From NCBI GenBank assembly GCA_964452465.1, contig CAYVMD010000024.1, forward strand, positions 1 to 30,777: DNA of 30,777 nt. Reading direction: 5' to 3'. Position numbers and translations under genes: made by a program. The notes beneath the pieces are model-generated. The model was not told where the DNA came from, made no database searches, and saw only the letters and a list, made by a program, of their open reading frames with translations. The stretch comes from CAYVMD01 sp964452465 (GTDB taxonomy: Bacteria; Armatimonadota; JACIXR01). Positions 13,634 to 21,934 of this stretch are shown in pieces; the first letter of the stretch is position 1; every line of letters starts with the position of its first letter.

Positions 13634-15750
13634 TATTCCCCTACTCCTATCCCCACCATCTGCCCCTGACCGCCTATGCCCATGGGGCGGACCTGGATGG
13701 GAAACGCCTTGGGATAGATGTTGAAGGTCAACTCCTTCCTCTGTTTGTTGTAGAGCAACTTCGCTTCCCAGCAGTGGAGGTCCTTGGTTAAGGCGAGATC
13801 CACCTCGTCGAATTTTTCCCTATATCCGCTGTAGCCAAAGATCCCTTCTAAATACCATCCTCCTCCGAAATTCAACCTTCCCATCCCCCTAAGGGAGCCC
13901 AGTTTCCCCTTTCCCACCCCATATCTTATATTCACATCCCAGGAGGGATTCTCCTCTCCCACCCTGATCCTCGCTATTATATCCCTCCACTCCTTCCTCT
14001 TCGGTTCGTAGCCGAAGAGAATGCGTACCCCTCCCCAGGAAGGCTTGAGGTCCAAGTTGCTCAAAATGGCGAAGGGATAGCCCCTCTCGAAATCGTAGCC
14101 TCCCCCCACCTCCCACCTATAGGCTTTCCCTTGGGAAAGGTAGTTGAGGTTGAGGGTGGTGTAGGGATAGCCCTGATCCATATAAAAGGGAGAGTAGCCA
14201 TGGCTCTCGCTATGGTTGAGCCGGAGGGAAAGGGAGGAGGTGCCGAGAGGGAGGTTGGCGGAGGCGGAAAGGGAAAGGGAATAGAGCGCTGTATTATCCC
14301 CATAAACCCCTTGGAAGAAGTTTCCGGTGAGGTTCCAAAAGGGCTTTGAGGAAGTTCCTCCTGGGGAGGAGGCTTGCCGGAGGGAGGTGGAGAGGTTCAA
14401 GCCAAACCGGGAGAGGAAGGGCTGGGTGATCATCTGGCGATATCTGCCCCAGGAGATCTCTCCATTTAGGGGGATCTTTCCCCCCAATAACTCGCTCCTT
14501 AAGTTGATCTCCGGCGCCTTCTCCAGGAAGAAATAGTAGTTGTCATAGGTGAAGGCGGATTTGTCCAGGTCATCCCTACGAGTAACGACGATCTCCGCCC
14601 CGATCCTCCCTTCCTGATGGAAACGGAAGGTCGATTTCAATTCCTTGTCTCGCCCCCCTCCAAAGGAGAGAAGGTCGGAGGTCTCCATATTTAACTGCAA
14701 CCTCCTTTTGGAGGAAAGGGCGAGGTCGTAGAGAAGGGAGGCGTATCTATCCTCCCTCTCATATCCCCCCTGGGAGGAATAGAGCCTGTAGCCAAGGGAG
14801 GTCCTGCTCCTGCTATCGCTCCTCTCCAGGGAGGTTTGAAGGGAGGAGGAGCGCGTAGTTCCTCCATACCAGATGCTATTCTCCTGATACTCGCCAAGGA
14901 GGCTTACCCTCCACCTACCCTCTTTCCACTCCAGATCCCCTCGGGAGGAGAAGTTCTTACCTCCCCCCTCGCTTTGGCTCAATTGATAGAGGGAGAGGGT
15001 GGACCTCAAATGGGGATAGGTGAAGGTATGCTCAAAACCTCCCCCCGTGCCTCCCCTCTCTACATAATCCAACCTTAAGAGTCCGCTCTGGGTGGCGGTG
15101 GCAAGATAAGGATAATAACTCTTTATGAAGAAGCCCTGATAGGGATCGTTGCCCACCTGAGGGACGATGGTCCTGCGGGATAGGGGCTTGAGGGGGATGG
15201 TTATGTAGGGCAGCTTCAATAGCCTTCGTCCCTTCACTACGAAGGCAACATCCCTGGCTATCAACTTATCCCCTATGATTGCCAAAATCTTCCCCGCCTC
15301 TATGTAATAGTGGGGATGGAGAAGGTTACAGGTGGTGAGGGAAACCCCCTCTCCTCCTATTTGGGAGGAGGAGCCCTCGCCCCTTTCGCTGTAGATGAAG
15401 ACCTTAGCGGATGCCCCCTGGAGGCGAGAGGGTTCGACCTCTATCATCCCCCCTTCCATCTCCCACCTTTCGTTCCTCCAATCGAAGGTCAACCTTTTGC
15501 CCCTCAGGAGTTCCCCTTCCCTTTTCAGGACCGCGTTTCCTTCTATTACCCCCCTCTCCTCATCCAATTTGACCCAGATCTTATCCCCGCTTACCTCGTA
15601 ATCCTTATATTTTATGAGCGCCTCCTCGGCGAACAACTCCTCCGTGGAGGGGATATACTTCCCCTGCTTCGCTTCTATGCTTCCCTCCTCCTGAGGGTAA
15701 GCGAAGGTTAAGAGAAGGAAGGAAAGGAAGATTAACGACCATTTCTCCAT
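13627..15750 (-). CDS. lptD: LPS-assembly protein LptD/OstA-like outer-membrane beta-barrel
   Basis: The 707-residue protein has a hydrophobic signal sequence (MEKWSLIFLSFLLLTFAYPQ) and an OstA/LptA-like beta-jellyroll (about 25-160, with GDKIWVKLDEERGVIEGNAVLKREGE and LTTCNLLHPHYYIEAGKI near 137-154). About 500 residues of alternating beta-strands follow, with many aromatic and Ser/Gly residues, as in the LptD barrel. LptD with LptE inserts LPS in the outer leaflet; here the gene supports a diderm envelope. ATG 15750 has no Shine-Dalgarno nearby. An AAGGA at 15782-15786 is instead well spaced for an in-frame AUU at 15774, which would add eight residues (MARAIEIR). It lies 28 nt after the 91-residue gene and is probably co-transcribed with it. 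Confidence 0.75.
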   Translation of the reverse strand: MEKWSLIFLSFLLLTFAYPQEEGSIEAKQGKYIPSTEELFAEEALIKYKDYEVSGDKIWVKLDEERGVIEGNAVLKREGELLRGKRLTFDWRNERWEMEGGMIEVEPSRLQGASAKVFIYSERGEGSSSQIGGEGVSLTTCNLLHPHYYIEAGKILAIIGDKLIARDVAFVVKGRRLLKLPYITIPLKPLSRRTIVPQVGNDPYQGFFIKSYYPYLATATQSGLLRLDYVERGGTGGGFEHTFTYPHLRSTLSLYQLSQSEGGGKNFSSRGDLEWKEGRWRVSLLGEYQENSIWYGGTTRSSSLQTSLERSDSRSRTSLGYRLYSSQGGYEREDRYASLLYDLALSSKRRLQLNMETSDLLSFGGGRDKELKSTFRFHQEGRIGAEIVVTRRDDLDKSAFTYDNYYFFLEKAPEINLRSELLGGKIPLNGEISWGRYRQMITQPFLSRFGLNLSTSLRQASSPGGTSSKPFWNLTGNFFQGVYGDNTALYSLSLSASANLPLGTSSLSLRLNHSESHGYSPFYMDQGYPYTTLNLNYLSQGKAYRWEVGGGYDFERGYPFAILSNLDLKPSWGGVRILFGYEPKRKEWRDIIARIRVGEENPSWDVNIRYGVGKGKLGSLRGMGRLNFGGGWYLEGIFGYSGYREKFDEVDLALTKDLHCWEAKLLYNKQRKELTFNIYPKAFPIQVRPMGIGGQGQMVGIGVGEYY

Positions 15751-15778
15751 GCGAATTTCGATCGCTCGGGCAATTTAC

Positions 15779-16054
15779 CTATCCTTCCAATTTAGAAACC
15801 AGGAACTCCGCCGATTCCCTATAAGTTAGTTCCAGGGAAAGAAGCCTTATCTCGTATTTGCCCTTATCCTTGGCATCGTAGATGAAGAATTCGCCGGGGG
15901 AAAGCTCGACATAGATATTTTCCCTTCCCACCGCTCCCAGGGTGAATTTAGCCTTATCCATGGTGACGCTGGTAAGGGTGACGAAGAAAAGCCCTCTCAT
16001 CACCGTTGCTGTAGAGCCTTTTTCTACTCTCACTCTTTCAGACTGGAACTCCAT
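15779..16054 (-). CDS. small protein of unknown function upstream of lptD
   Basis: The 91-residue protein is probably soluble, with no signal peptide or transmembrane segment. Alternating hydrophobic residues suggest mostly beta structure (RGLFFVTLTSVTMDKAKF, IYVELSPGEFFIYD) with a short C-terminal helix. I do not recognise a family. GGAGAAGAGG just precedes the ATG. A consensus -10 about 30 nt upstream suggests it starts a transcript that continues into the lptD-like gene. A role in envelope biogenesis is inferred only from this position. Confidence 0.6.
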   Translation of the reverse strand: MEFQSERVRVEKGSTATVMRGLFFVTLTSVTMDKAKFTLGAVGRENIYVELSPGEFFIYDAKDKGKYEIRLLSLELTYRESAEFLVSKLEG

Positions 16055-16083
16055 CCTCTTCTCCTCTCCGAGATTTTTTAAGA

Positions 16084-16112
16084 ATTATACCCCCTCCTCC
16101 CCTTAGAGGGAA
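16084..16112 (-). promoter_or_regulatory. candidate promoter of the small gene / lptD unit
   Basis: A perfect TATAAT on the minus strand (complement of 16084-16089) lies 30 nt before the ATG. The matching -35 at 17-nt spacing, TTCCCT (complement of 16107-16112), is poor. A start near 16077 would leave a leader of about 23 nt with the ribosome binding site. Confidence 0.45.
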
Positions 16113-16116
16113 GTCC

Positions 16117-16143
16117 GTTCCCGCCTTACTTAAGGGAGGGAAC
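16117..16143 (-). terminator. hairpin at the end of the membrane-protein gene
   Basis: On the minus strand GTTCCC..GGGAAC forms a 6-bp outer stem with an inner CCTTA/TAAGG stem, overlapping the TAA stop at 16130-16132. No uridine run follows, so intrinsic termination is doubtful; it may mark the 3' end of the hldD operon or stabilise that mRNA. Confidence 0.35.
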
Positions 16144-16771
16144 GACCGAGATAGAGGGTGAGGAGGGCGCCGAGGAGGAGAGCAAGGGCGCCAAGGGCAT
16201 CGAGAGCGGCGCGCTCCCCCCTTGTCCTTACCGCTAAGTTCATCGCCCCCAGGGATACCCCCAGGAAGGGAAGAGGGGAGACGATAACCCCTATGGAGAA
16301 GACGACGGATAATAGGGCGGACAGATAATCCCCTCCCGCCATATACCGGAAGTATACCCCTACTCCCTCCATGTTCCTCCCCACATAGAGACCAACCAAG
16401 GCTCCTAAGAGAAAGATGGTGGCAGGGCTGTCTACACAATGCTCCCGAAGGGAGATGAAAAAGGGAGAACGGGATAGGGTTCCCCAGACGATGAGGCTTA
16501 TGAAGAAGACGAACGCCAGGATCAAAAGGGCAATTATCAACCTCGCCAAGGGGGAGAATAAGAGGGTGGCAAAGAGAGGGAGATATAGGGTGAGGAGGAT
16601 AAGGGCAAAATAGGCGCAGGCATTGCCCAAAAGGAAGAAAATAGCCCAGAAGAAAGCCCTCTTTCCCCTCACGAGGATGTAAGAGAGGACTACCGGCGCC
16701 CCATAAAGGGCGTTAACCATTCCTCCCATCGCTATCCCCATGAGAAGGGATTCCTTCACGCTCTCCCACAT
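16130..16771 (-). CDS. polytopic inner-membrane protein, LysE/DsbD/TauE-like
   Basis: The 213-residue protein has about six transmembrane segments, roughly at residues 10-30, 40-60, 65-95, 115-135, 150-175 and 190-208. The pattern resembles the DsbD/CcdA and TauE/LysE-type permease superfamily, but the CcdA cysteine motifs are not clear; only the segment LREHCVDSP holds a Cys near a helix start. Substrate and role cannot be assigned. Its ATG is one base after the stop of the CBM9-like gene (TAGGATG), implying translational coupling. It is the last gene of the hldD unit and ends in a hairpin. Confidence 0.6.
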   Translation of the reverse strand: MWESVKESLLMGIAMGGMVNALYGAPVVLSYILVRGKRAFFWAIFFLLGNACAYFALILLTLYLPLFATLLFSPLARLIIALLILAFVFFISLIVWGTLSRSPFFISLREHCVDSPATIFLLGALVGLYVGRNMEGVGVYFRYMAGGDYLSALLSVVFSIGVIVSPLPFLGVSLGAMNLAVRTRGERAALDALGALALLLGALLTLYLGRSLP

Positions 16772-16772
16772 C

Positions 16773-17450
16773 CTACTTCTTGAAATAAACCTTCCCGAAG
16801 TTCTCGGGGATATGGAAGGTGTCCTTAGTGGGAGACCAGGAGAGCCAAATGGGGGTCTTGCGGTCGGGACGTTCCACCCTGCAGAGTTGGATCCGCCAAA
16901 CTTGCCCCTCGGGAGGCAGGGGAACCTCGAAAGAGAGGAAGTTCCACCAGGGAATGGCTATCTCCACCGTCCATTCTTCCTTTTCTTTCTTAACCGCGGT
17001 CTTGAGATCGAAAAGGTCCCAATTTATCAGCCAACGATACTTGGGCTTCTTTATTATCAGGATGTCATCCACCGCCCCCAGAGGATTCACCCCTAACTCC
17101 ACATAACGGGAGCCATCCCCTCGAGGATCTATGAACACCTCCACCGCTTCCTCCTCCCAGAGATAACCATCCCTTTTGGTTATCGTCGCCCAAGGATCCG
17201 CATCGATACAACGAAAGGCGATGTAGAGATTTTCATCATCCCAAAGTAGGTATGCCTGCGTCTTTATATCCGTCCTCCTCGCCAATTTCTCTATATCGTA
17301 GGCCACCTCCACCGCGGTAACGCCCTCCCATTCCTTCAAATCCCCATCTATCACCACCTTTTCCTTAGCCTTTAAGCACTCATAACTTTCCTCTCCCAGA
17401 GACAGGCAGAGGAATAAGGACGCTAAAAGCATAGGGAACCCTCCTTTCAC
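16773..17450 (-). CDS. exported protein with a CBM9-like carbohydrate-binding domain
   Basis: The 225-residue protein has a signal sequence (MKGGFPMLLASLFLCLSLG). A single CBM9-like/DOMON-type beta-sandwich follows: VVIDGDLKEWEG near residue 32, LLWDDENLYIAFRCID, DPWATITKRDGYLWEEEAVEVFIDP, YVELGVNPLGAVDD, and PWWNF..W.IQLCRVERPD. Such domains bind reducing ends of sugars or occur on envelope proteins; no catalytic domain is present. GTG 17450 overlaps the hldD stop (GTGA), and GGAGG lies 7 nt before it. An ATG at 17432 also has AAAGGAGGG before it. I prefer the GTG because it supplies a positive charge to the signal peptide. Probable periplasmic or surface sugar-binding role. Confidence 0.7.
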   Translation of the reverse strand: MKGGFPMLLASLFLCLSLGEESYECLKAKEKVVIDGDLKEWEGVTAVEVAYDIEKLARRTDIKTQAYLLWDDENLYIAFRCIDADPWATITKRDGYLWEEEAVEVFIDPRGDGSRYVELGVNPLGAVDDILIIKKPKYRWLINWDLFDLKTAVKKEKEEWTVEIAIPWWNFLSFEVPLPPEGQVWRIQLCRVERPDRKTPIWLSWSPTKDTFHIPENFGKVYFKK

Positions 17451-18433
17451 TCTTCGTCCTCCTTTCCCAGATAGGGGTCATCCGTTAAAAGGTAGTTGCG
17501 GACATAATCGTAAACCGCCTCCTCCAATTGGGTTGTCGGCTTATCATAGCCCAAACCTCGCAACTTGCCGATGTCCGCCTGGGTGAAGTATTGGTATTTG
17601 TCCCTTATCTCCGGTGGCATATCCATGTATTCTATCCTTGGCTCCCTTGCCATCGCCTGGAAGGTGGCGAGGGCAAGGTCCTTGAAGGTGCGCGCCTTGC
17701 CCGTCCCCACATTGAAGATGCCCACCGCTCCCTTCTCATAGATGAAGAGGGTCATGTCCACCGCATCCTTTATGTAGATGAAATCCCTCCTCTGCTCGCC
17801 ATCCCTGAAGGCGGGATTGTGCGATTTGAAAAGCTTCACCTTCCCCTCCCTCCGAGCTTGCTCGAAGGTCTTGAGGACTACACTTCGCATCTCCCCCTTG
17901 TGATACTCGTTGGGACCGAAGACATTGAAGTATTTCAAGCCGGCGATCCTGCCCAGGAGGTCGTTGCGGAGAGCCCAAAGGTCGAAGAGGTGCTTAGAGT
18001 AGGCGTAGATGTTTAGGGGCTTGAGTTTGGGAAGTTGGGAATGGTCGTCAGAGAAGCCCCGGCTTCCATCGCCGTAGGTGGCAGCGCTGGAAGCATAAAG
18101 GAAGCGAATGCCATCCCTGAGGGAGGCAAGGGCGAGGCGCTTCGTATATTCGTAATTGTTGCGGAGCATGAACCCCGCATCCCGCTCCAGGGTATCGCTA
18201 CAGGCTCCCATATGGAGGATCCCCTCCAACTTGCCCCTGAAGTCGCCCCTCTCCATTCTCTCCAGGAAATCATCCTTGTCCATATAATCGAGGAATCGCA
18301 AGTTGCGGAGGTTGCACCATCTCTCATCCTTGCCGAGGGAATCCACAACGAGGATGTCCTCGAAGCCACGCCGATTGAGACCCCAAACGAGGGCGCTTCC
18401 GATGAAACCTGCGCCGCCAGTTATCGCTAACAC
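17447..18433 (-). CDS. hldD: ADP-L-glycero-D-manno-heptose 6-epimerase
   Basis: The 328-residue SDR-family epimerase has the NAD(P) motif ITGGAGFIGS at the N-terminus, then HMGACSDTLERD, FLYASSAATYGDG, the catalytic YAYSKHLFD (YxxxK), and KYFNVFGPNEYHKGEMRSV. These are all hallmarks of HldD/RfaD. It makes ADP-L-glycero-D-manno-heptose for LPS core or glycoprotein heptose, in the cytoplasm. The length is normal. The start is GTG 18433, with no Shine-Dalgarno. The -10 box TATACT ends only 7 nt before it, so the message is probably leaderless. The two downstream genes overlap or abut, forming an envelope operon. Confidence 0.92.
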   Translation of the reverse strand: MLAITGGAGFIGSALVWGLNRRGFEDILVVDSLGKDERWCNLRNLRFLDYMDKDDFLERMERGDFRGKLEGILHMGACSDTLERDAGFMLRNNYEYTKRLALASLRDGIRFLYASSAATYGDGSRGFSDDHSQLPKLKPLNIYAYSKHLFDLWALRNDLLGRIAGLKYFNVFGPNEYHKGEMRSVVLKTFEQARREGKVKLFKSHNPAFRDGEQRRDFIYIKDAVDMTLFIYEKGAVGIFNVGTGKARTFKDLALATFQAMAREPRIEYMDMPPEIRDKYQYFTQADIGKLRGLGYDKPTTQLEEAVYDYVRNYLLTDDPYLGKEDEE

Positions 18434-18440
18434 AATTTTG

Positions 18441-18469
18441 AGTATAAGAAAGGGTGAGGAGAAAGTAAA
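18441..18469 (-). promoter_or_regulatory. promoter giving a leaderless hldD mRNA
   Basis: On the minus strand TTTACT (complement of 18464-18469), a 17-nt spacer and TATACT (complement of 18441-18446) are seen. Only 7 nt separate the -10 box from the GTG start, so transcription should begin at or next to the start codon. No ribosome-binding sequence is present. The promoter lies right after the plsC stop (18492), which separates hldD from the aro operon. Confidence 0.65.
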
Positions 18470-18491
18470 CAGGATTGGAGAGAGCTTCTTC

Positions 18492-19121
18492 TCAGTTGGA
18501 GGGGGGATATTTTCCGCTTTGGAGTAGGAGTCCCTCTATCTCCTTCATAACCTGTCTGGCGATCTCCTGCCTTTGAGCCTTTCTCTCCCCCTGTATTAGG
18601 GGATGGAAGGGCTTGCCTATGTAAACCTCTATCCTTGCGGGACGAGGGAGGATCCTGTCCGGGGGTAGCGCCTTATTGGTGCCCACGATGGCTACGGGGA
18701 GTATGGGAGCGGAGCTGTAGAGGCTGAGGAGGGAAATGCCCAACTCCGGTGGTTTAAGCCTTCCGTCCCTGCTCCTTGTCCCTTCGGGGAAGACGCAGAC
18801 CACCTCCCCCTTCCTCAAAAGGCGTAATGCCCGCCATAGCGCCTCCCTATCCGGCTTGCCCCTCCTCACGGGGAAAGCCCGCACCAACTTCAGGATAGTG
18901 CCGAAGATGGGGATGGCGAAAAGCTCCTTTTTCGCCATATACCAAATCTTTCGATGGGGGAAGAGGACCGAGCCCACCAGGGGCGGATCGAGGTAGGAGA
19001 TATGATTGGCAGCGACGATGCAGGCACCTTTCTTGGGGATGTTCTCCCTCCCCCAGATCTTCAGTTTGAAGAAATTGAAGAAGATGAAGCGAAACAGAAA
19101 TGCCCCTATCGTGTAGAGCAT
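18492..19121 (-). CDS. plsC: 1-acyl-sn-glycerol-3-phosphate acyltransferase
   Basis: The 209-residue membrane-associated acyltransferase has a hydrophobic N-terminus (IGAFLFRFIFFNFF). It shows motif I, NHISYLDP (HX4D, about residues 39-46), RAFPVRRGK (motif II region), VFPEGTRSRDG (motif III, about 108-118) and LPVAIVGTN (motif IV). It converts lysophosphatidic acid to phosphatidic acid. It overlaps the end of cmk by 16 nt; the ATG follows GGAGAG closely. The cmk-plsC pairing after aroA is a known arrangement in clostridia and related lineages. Confidence 0.9.
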   Translation of the reverse strand: MLYTIGAFLFRFIFFNFFKLKIWGRENIPKKGACIVAANHISYLDPPLVGSVLFPHRKIWYMAKKELFAIPIFGTILKLVRAFPVRRGKPDREALWRALRLLRKGEVVCVFPEGTRSRDGRLKPPELGISLLSLYSSAPILPVAIVGTNKALPPDRILPRPARIEVYIGKPFHPLIQGERKAQRQEIARQVMKEIEGLLLQSGKYPPSN

Positions 19122-19780
19122 CTCTCCTGGATTATCCGCAGGGCGGACTCCACCATCTCCTCGATGGAGAGGTTATCGGTGTTCAATAGCACGGCATCCT
19201 CCGCCGGTCTCAAGGGGGCAACCTCCCTTTGGGAGTCCCTCTGGTCCCTCTCACTCGTCTCCCTCTCCACTTCCTCCAGGCTCACCTCATAGCCCTTGCT
19301 TCTCAATTCCAGATAGCGCCTCCTCGCCCTCTCTCGAGGGGAGGCGGTAAGGAATATCTTCACATCCGCATCGGGAAGGATGACCGTCCCTATATCCCTC
19401 CCCTCCATAACCGCCCCATCCTTAGCCAGTTCCCTCTGGAGGTTTATCAATGCCTCCCTAACCCTGGGATGCTTGGAGATGGGAGAGGAAAGGCGAGTTA
19501 TTATTGGGCTCCTTATCTCCTCTGTCACATCATCCCCATCGAGGAAGATACGGAGGGAATCCCCCTCCCATCTGTACTCCACCTTCATATCCCCCGCCAG
19601 TTCCGCCAATCTTTCCTCATCCTCCTCGCTTACTCCCAACCTATGGGCCTTGAGGGCGAGGCAACGATAGATGGCGCCGGTATCTATGCAAGGAAGGTTC
19701 AGCCTCCTGGCGAGGAGCTTGGCGAGGGTGCTCTTCCCCGCCCCCGCTGGACCATCTATGGCGATCCTCAAGCCCGCCAT
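19106..19780 (-). CDS. cmk: cytidylate kinase
   Basis: The 224-residue P-loop kinase has IAIDGPAGAGKST (about residues 6-18), CIDTGAIYR (residues 31-39), GRDIGTVILPDADVKIFLTAS in the middle, and RDQRDSQREVAPLRPAEDAVLLNT near the end. All are diagnostic of bacterial CMP kinase. It phosphorylates CMP/dCMP. GGAGG lies 4 nt before the ATG. The first codons overlap the aroA end by 13 nt and its own end overlaps plsC, so it is embedded in the operon. Confidence 0.95.
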   Translation of the reverse strand: MAGLRIAIDGPAGAGKSTLAKLLARRLNLPCIDTGAIYRCLALKAHRLGVSEEDEERLAELAGDMKVEYRWEGDSLRIFLDGDDVTEEIRSPIITRLSSPISKHPRVREALINLQRELAKDGAVMEGRDIGTVILPDADVKIFLTASPRERARRRYLELRSKGYEVSLEEVERETSERDQRDSQREVAPLRPAEDAVLLNTDNLSIEEMVESALRIIQERCSTR

Positions 19781-21060
19781 ATTGCCTCCCCCACGAGGGA
19801 TTTGACTAAATCATAGAAGGCAGGAAAGGAAATGTCGACGCACTGAGCACCCTGGATCTCGCTTTCCCCTTCGCTGGCAAGGGCGAGGATGGTGAAGGAC
19901 ATAGCGATCCTGTGGTCGCCGAAGCTCCTCACCCTTCCTCCCCGTGGCTTTCCCCCCTTAATGAAAAGCCCATCCTTTCGCTCCTCCACCTCTATGCCCA
20001 GAGAGGTCAATCCCTTCCTCAACGCCCTTATCCTATCTGTCTCCTTGTAGCGCAACTCCTCCGCTCCCCTTATCTCCGTTTCTCCCTCCGCGCAGGCGGA
20101 GAGCACCGCCAAAACCGGCAATTCATCTATCATGAGAGGAATATCCCTATCTATCCTTACCCCCCGCAACTTCCCTCCCCCTTCGACCTCTATATCGCCT
20201 ACCGGCTCCCCCCCTTCCTCCCTCAGGTTTTCCATCCTTACCCTGGCCCCCATCTCCCTCAGTACCTCTAACATGCCGGTGCGGGTGGGGTTCACTCCCA
20301 CGCCCTCTATGCGAAGGTGGGAGTTGGTCAAAAGGGCTAAGGTGATGAAGAAGCTCGCCGAGGAGAAATCGCCGGGAATCCTCATCCTCAAAGGATGGAG
20401 TTCCTTCCCTCCCCTAATCCTTATCCCCTCCCTTTTGATCTCTATATCCGCCCCCACTTGAGCAAGCATCCGCTCGGTATGATCGCGAGAAGGAGACCGC
20501 TCCCGCACGAGCGTCTCCCCCTCCGCCAAGAGACCCGCCAGGAGGATGGCGGACTTCACTTGGGCAGAAGCAACAGGAAGTTCGTATTCCATCCCCCTCA
20601 ACCTCCCTCCCATTATCGCCAGGGGAGGGAAGCGTCCCTGGCGAGCCCAAATCGTCGCCCCCATCTTCTCCAGGGGGATTTTTATCCTGTCCATGGGACG
20701 ACGCCTAAGGGAGGAGTCGCCAGTGAGGAAGGAGAGAAAAGGTTGACCGGAGAGGACGCCGGCGAGAAGGCGCATGGTGGTGCCGGAATTCCCCGCGTTG
20801 AGGATGTCATTCGCCTCCCTCAATCCATATAGCCCCTTTCCCCTTATGAAAAGCACCTCCCCTTCTCGTTCCATCTCCACCCCCAGGCTTTGAAGGCAAC
20901 GGAGGGTGCTGAGGCAATCCCGACAATAGTGGAAGTTCTCGATCCTGCTCTCCCCCTCCGCCAAACTCGCTATTATCCCCGCCCGATGGGAGATGGATTT
21001 GTCCCCGGGCAGGCTTATCCTGCCCTCAAAGGGTTCCGCTTTCCTGCAGAGGAACCTCAT
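19768..21060 (-). CDS. aroA: 3-phosphoshikimate 1-carboxyvinyltransferase (EPSP synthase)
   Basis: The 430-residue protein has PGDKSISHRA near the N-terminus (Lys for substrate binding), NAGNSGTTMRLLAG (about residues 87-100), QVKSAILLAGLLAEGET (about 167-183), ELRYKETDRI and FGDHRIAMSF near the C-terminus. These are the signatures of EPSP synthase, which joins shikimate-3-phosphate with PEP. The start overlaps the tyrA end by 35 nt. It is the central gene of the aromatic operon. Confidence 0.95.
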   Translation of the reverse strand: MRFLCRKAEPFEGRISLPGDKSISHRAGIIASLAEGESRIENFHYCRDCLSTLRCLQSLGVEMEREGEVLFIRGKGLYGLREANDILNAGNSGTTMRLLAGVLSGQPFLSFLTGDSSLRRRPMDRIKIPLEKMGATIWARQGRFPPLAIMGGRLRGMEYELPVASAQVKSAILLAGLLAEGETLVRERSPSRDHTERMLAQVGADIEIKREGIRIRGGKELHPLRMRIPGDFSSASFFITLALLTNSHLRIEGVGVNPTRTGMLEVLREMGARVRMENLREEGGEPVGDIEVEGGGKLRGVRIDRDIPLMIDELPVLAVLSACAEGETEIRGAEELRYKETDRIRALRKGLTSLGIEVEERKDGLFIKGGKPRGGRVRSFGDHRIAMSFTILALASEGESEIQGAQCVDISFPAFYDLVKSLVGEAIWRA

Positions 21061-21934
21061 CTATCCTCTCCCTCTCCTCCTTCGCCTCGGTCAAAAGGCG
21101 GAGGAGCATTTCTGGGCTTTCCTGCAGGGCTTTCTTGAAATCCCCCACCAGTTCCTCCCACTCCTGAAAGAGGGGAAGCAGATTATCCCTGTTCTCCCAG
21201 AGGATCTCCATCCATAGGTCCGGGGGGCTTTTCGCTATCCTCGTCGTGCTTTTGAAGCCTCCCGCCAAAAGGCGCCCCACCCTTCCATCCTTTCCCTCTC
21301 CCCTCTTCAGAAGGAGGGAAAGGCAAAAGGCAACTACATGGGGGAAGTGACTGGTGTAGGCGAGGAGGTGATCGTGCTCAGAAGCGGAAAGGACATAGGG
21401 GATCGCCCCTATGTCCCTGATCAGTTTCTTCATTTTCTCCATCCCCTCCTCGGTGGATAGCCGGGAAGGAACGAGGATGTAAAGAGCGTTCCGAAATATC
21501 TCCCCCTGGGCATGCTCCACCCCTCTCTTCTCGCTGCCCGCCAGGGGATGCCCCCCAATGAAGACGATATGATGGGGAAGAACCCTCTCCGCCTCCTCTA
21601 TGATCTTTCTCTTGATGCTTACTACATCGCTGACAACCAAGCCCTCCCTTCCCTTCTCCCCGATGAGGGAGAGAAAGGAAGGGACAGCGGAGGGAGGGGT
21701 GGCAAGGACGACGAGGTCAACCCTATCCACTACATCCTGTAGGGAGAGGGAGACCTCATCGACCACCTTCCTCTCCAGGGCTTTTCGCAACGATGCCTCC
21801 TGCCTCCCTACCCCTATAATTCGGCAGGAAGGGTAGGCTTCCTTCAGGGCGAGCCCGAGAGAACCGCCTATCAGTCCGACGCCGACTATGCAGATATTCT
21901 CAAAGGGGACCTCCCGCCAAAATGAGGGGTCCAT
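21026..21934 (-). CDS. tyrA: prephenate dehydrogenase
   Basis: The 302-residue protein has the NAD motif IVGVGLIGGSLG (about residues 16-27), FIGGHPLAGSEKRG with the catalytic His region, and SEHDHLLAYTSHFPHVVAF. This is the standard TyrA fold; no C-terminal ACT domain is present. It forms 4-hydroxyphenylpyruvate from prephenate for tyrosine. The start ATG shares one base with the aroF stop (TGATG). An alternative is arogenate dehydrogenase activity, which sequence alone cannot exclude. Confidence 0.92.
   Translation of the reverse strand: MDPSFWREVPFENICIVGVGLIGGSLGLALKEAYPSCRIIGVGRQEASLRKALERKVVDEVSLSLQDVVDRVDLVVLATPPSAVPSFLSLIGEKGREGLVVSDVVSIKRKIIEEAERVLPHHIVFIGGHPLAGSEKRGVEHAQGEIFRNALYILVPSRLSTEEGMEKMKKLIRDIGAIPYVLSASEHDHLLAYTSHFPHVVAFCLSLLLKRGEGKDGRVGRLLAGGFKSTTRIAKSPPDLWMEILWENRDNLLPLFQEWEELVGDFKKALQESPEMLLRLLTEAKEERERIDEVPLQESGTL

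Noticed and set aside
16038..16439. Open frame of 133 codons on the minus strand
   Set aside because: Overlaps the membrane protein gene in another frame; low-complexity Gly/Arg/Pro composition.
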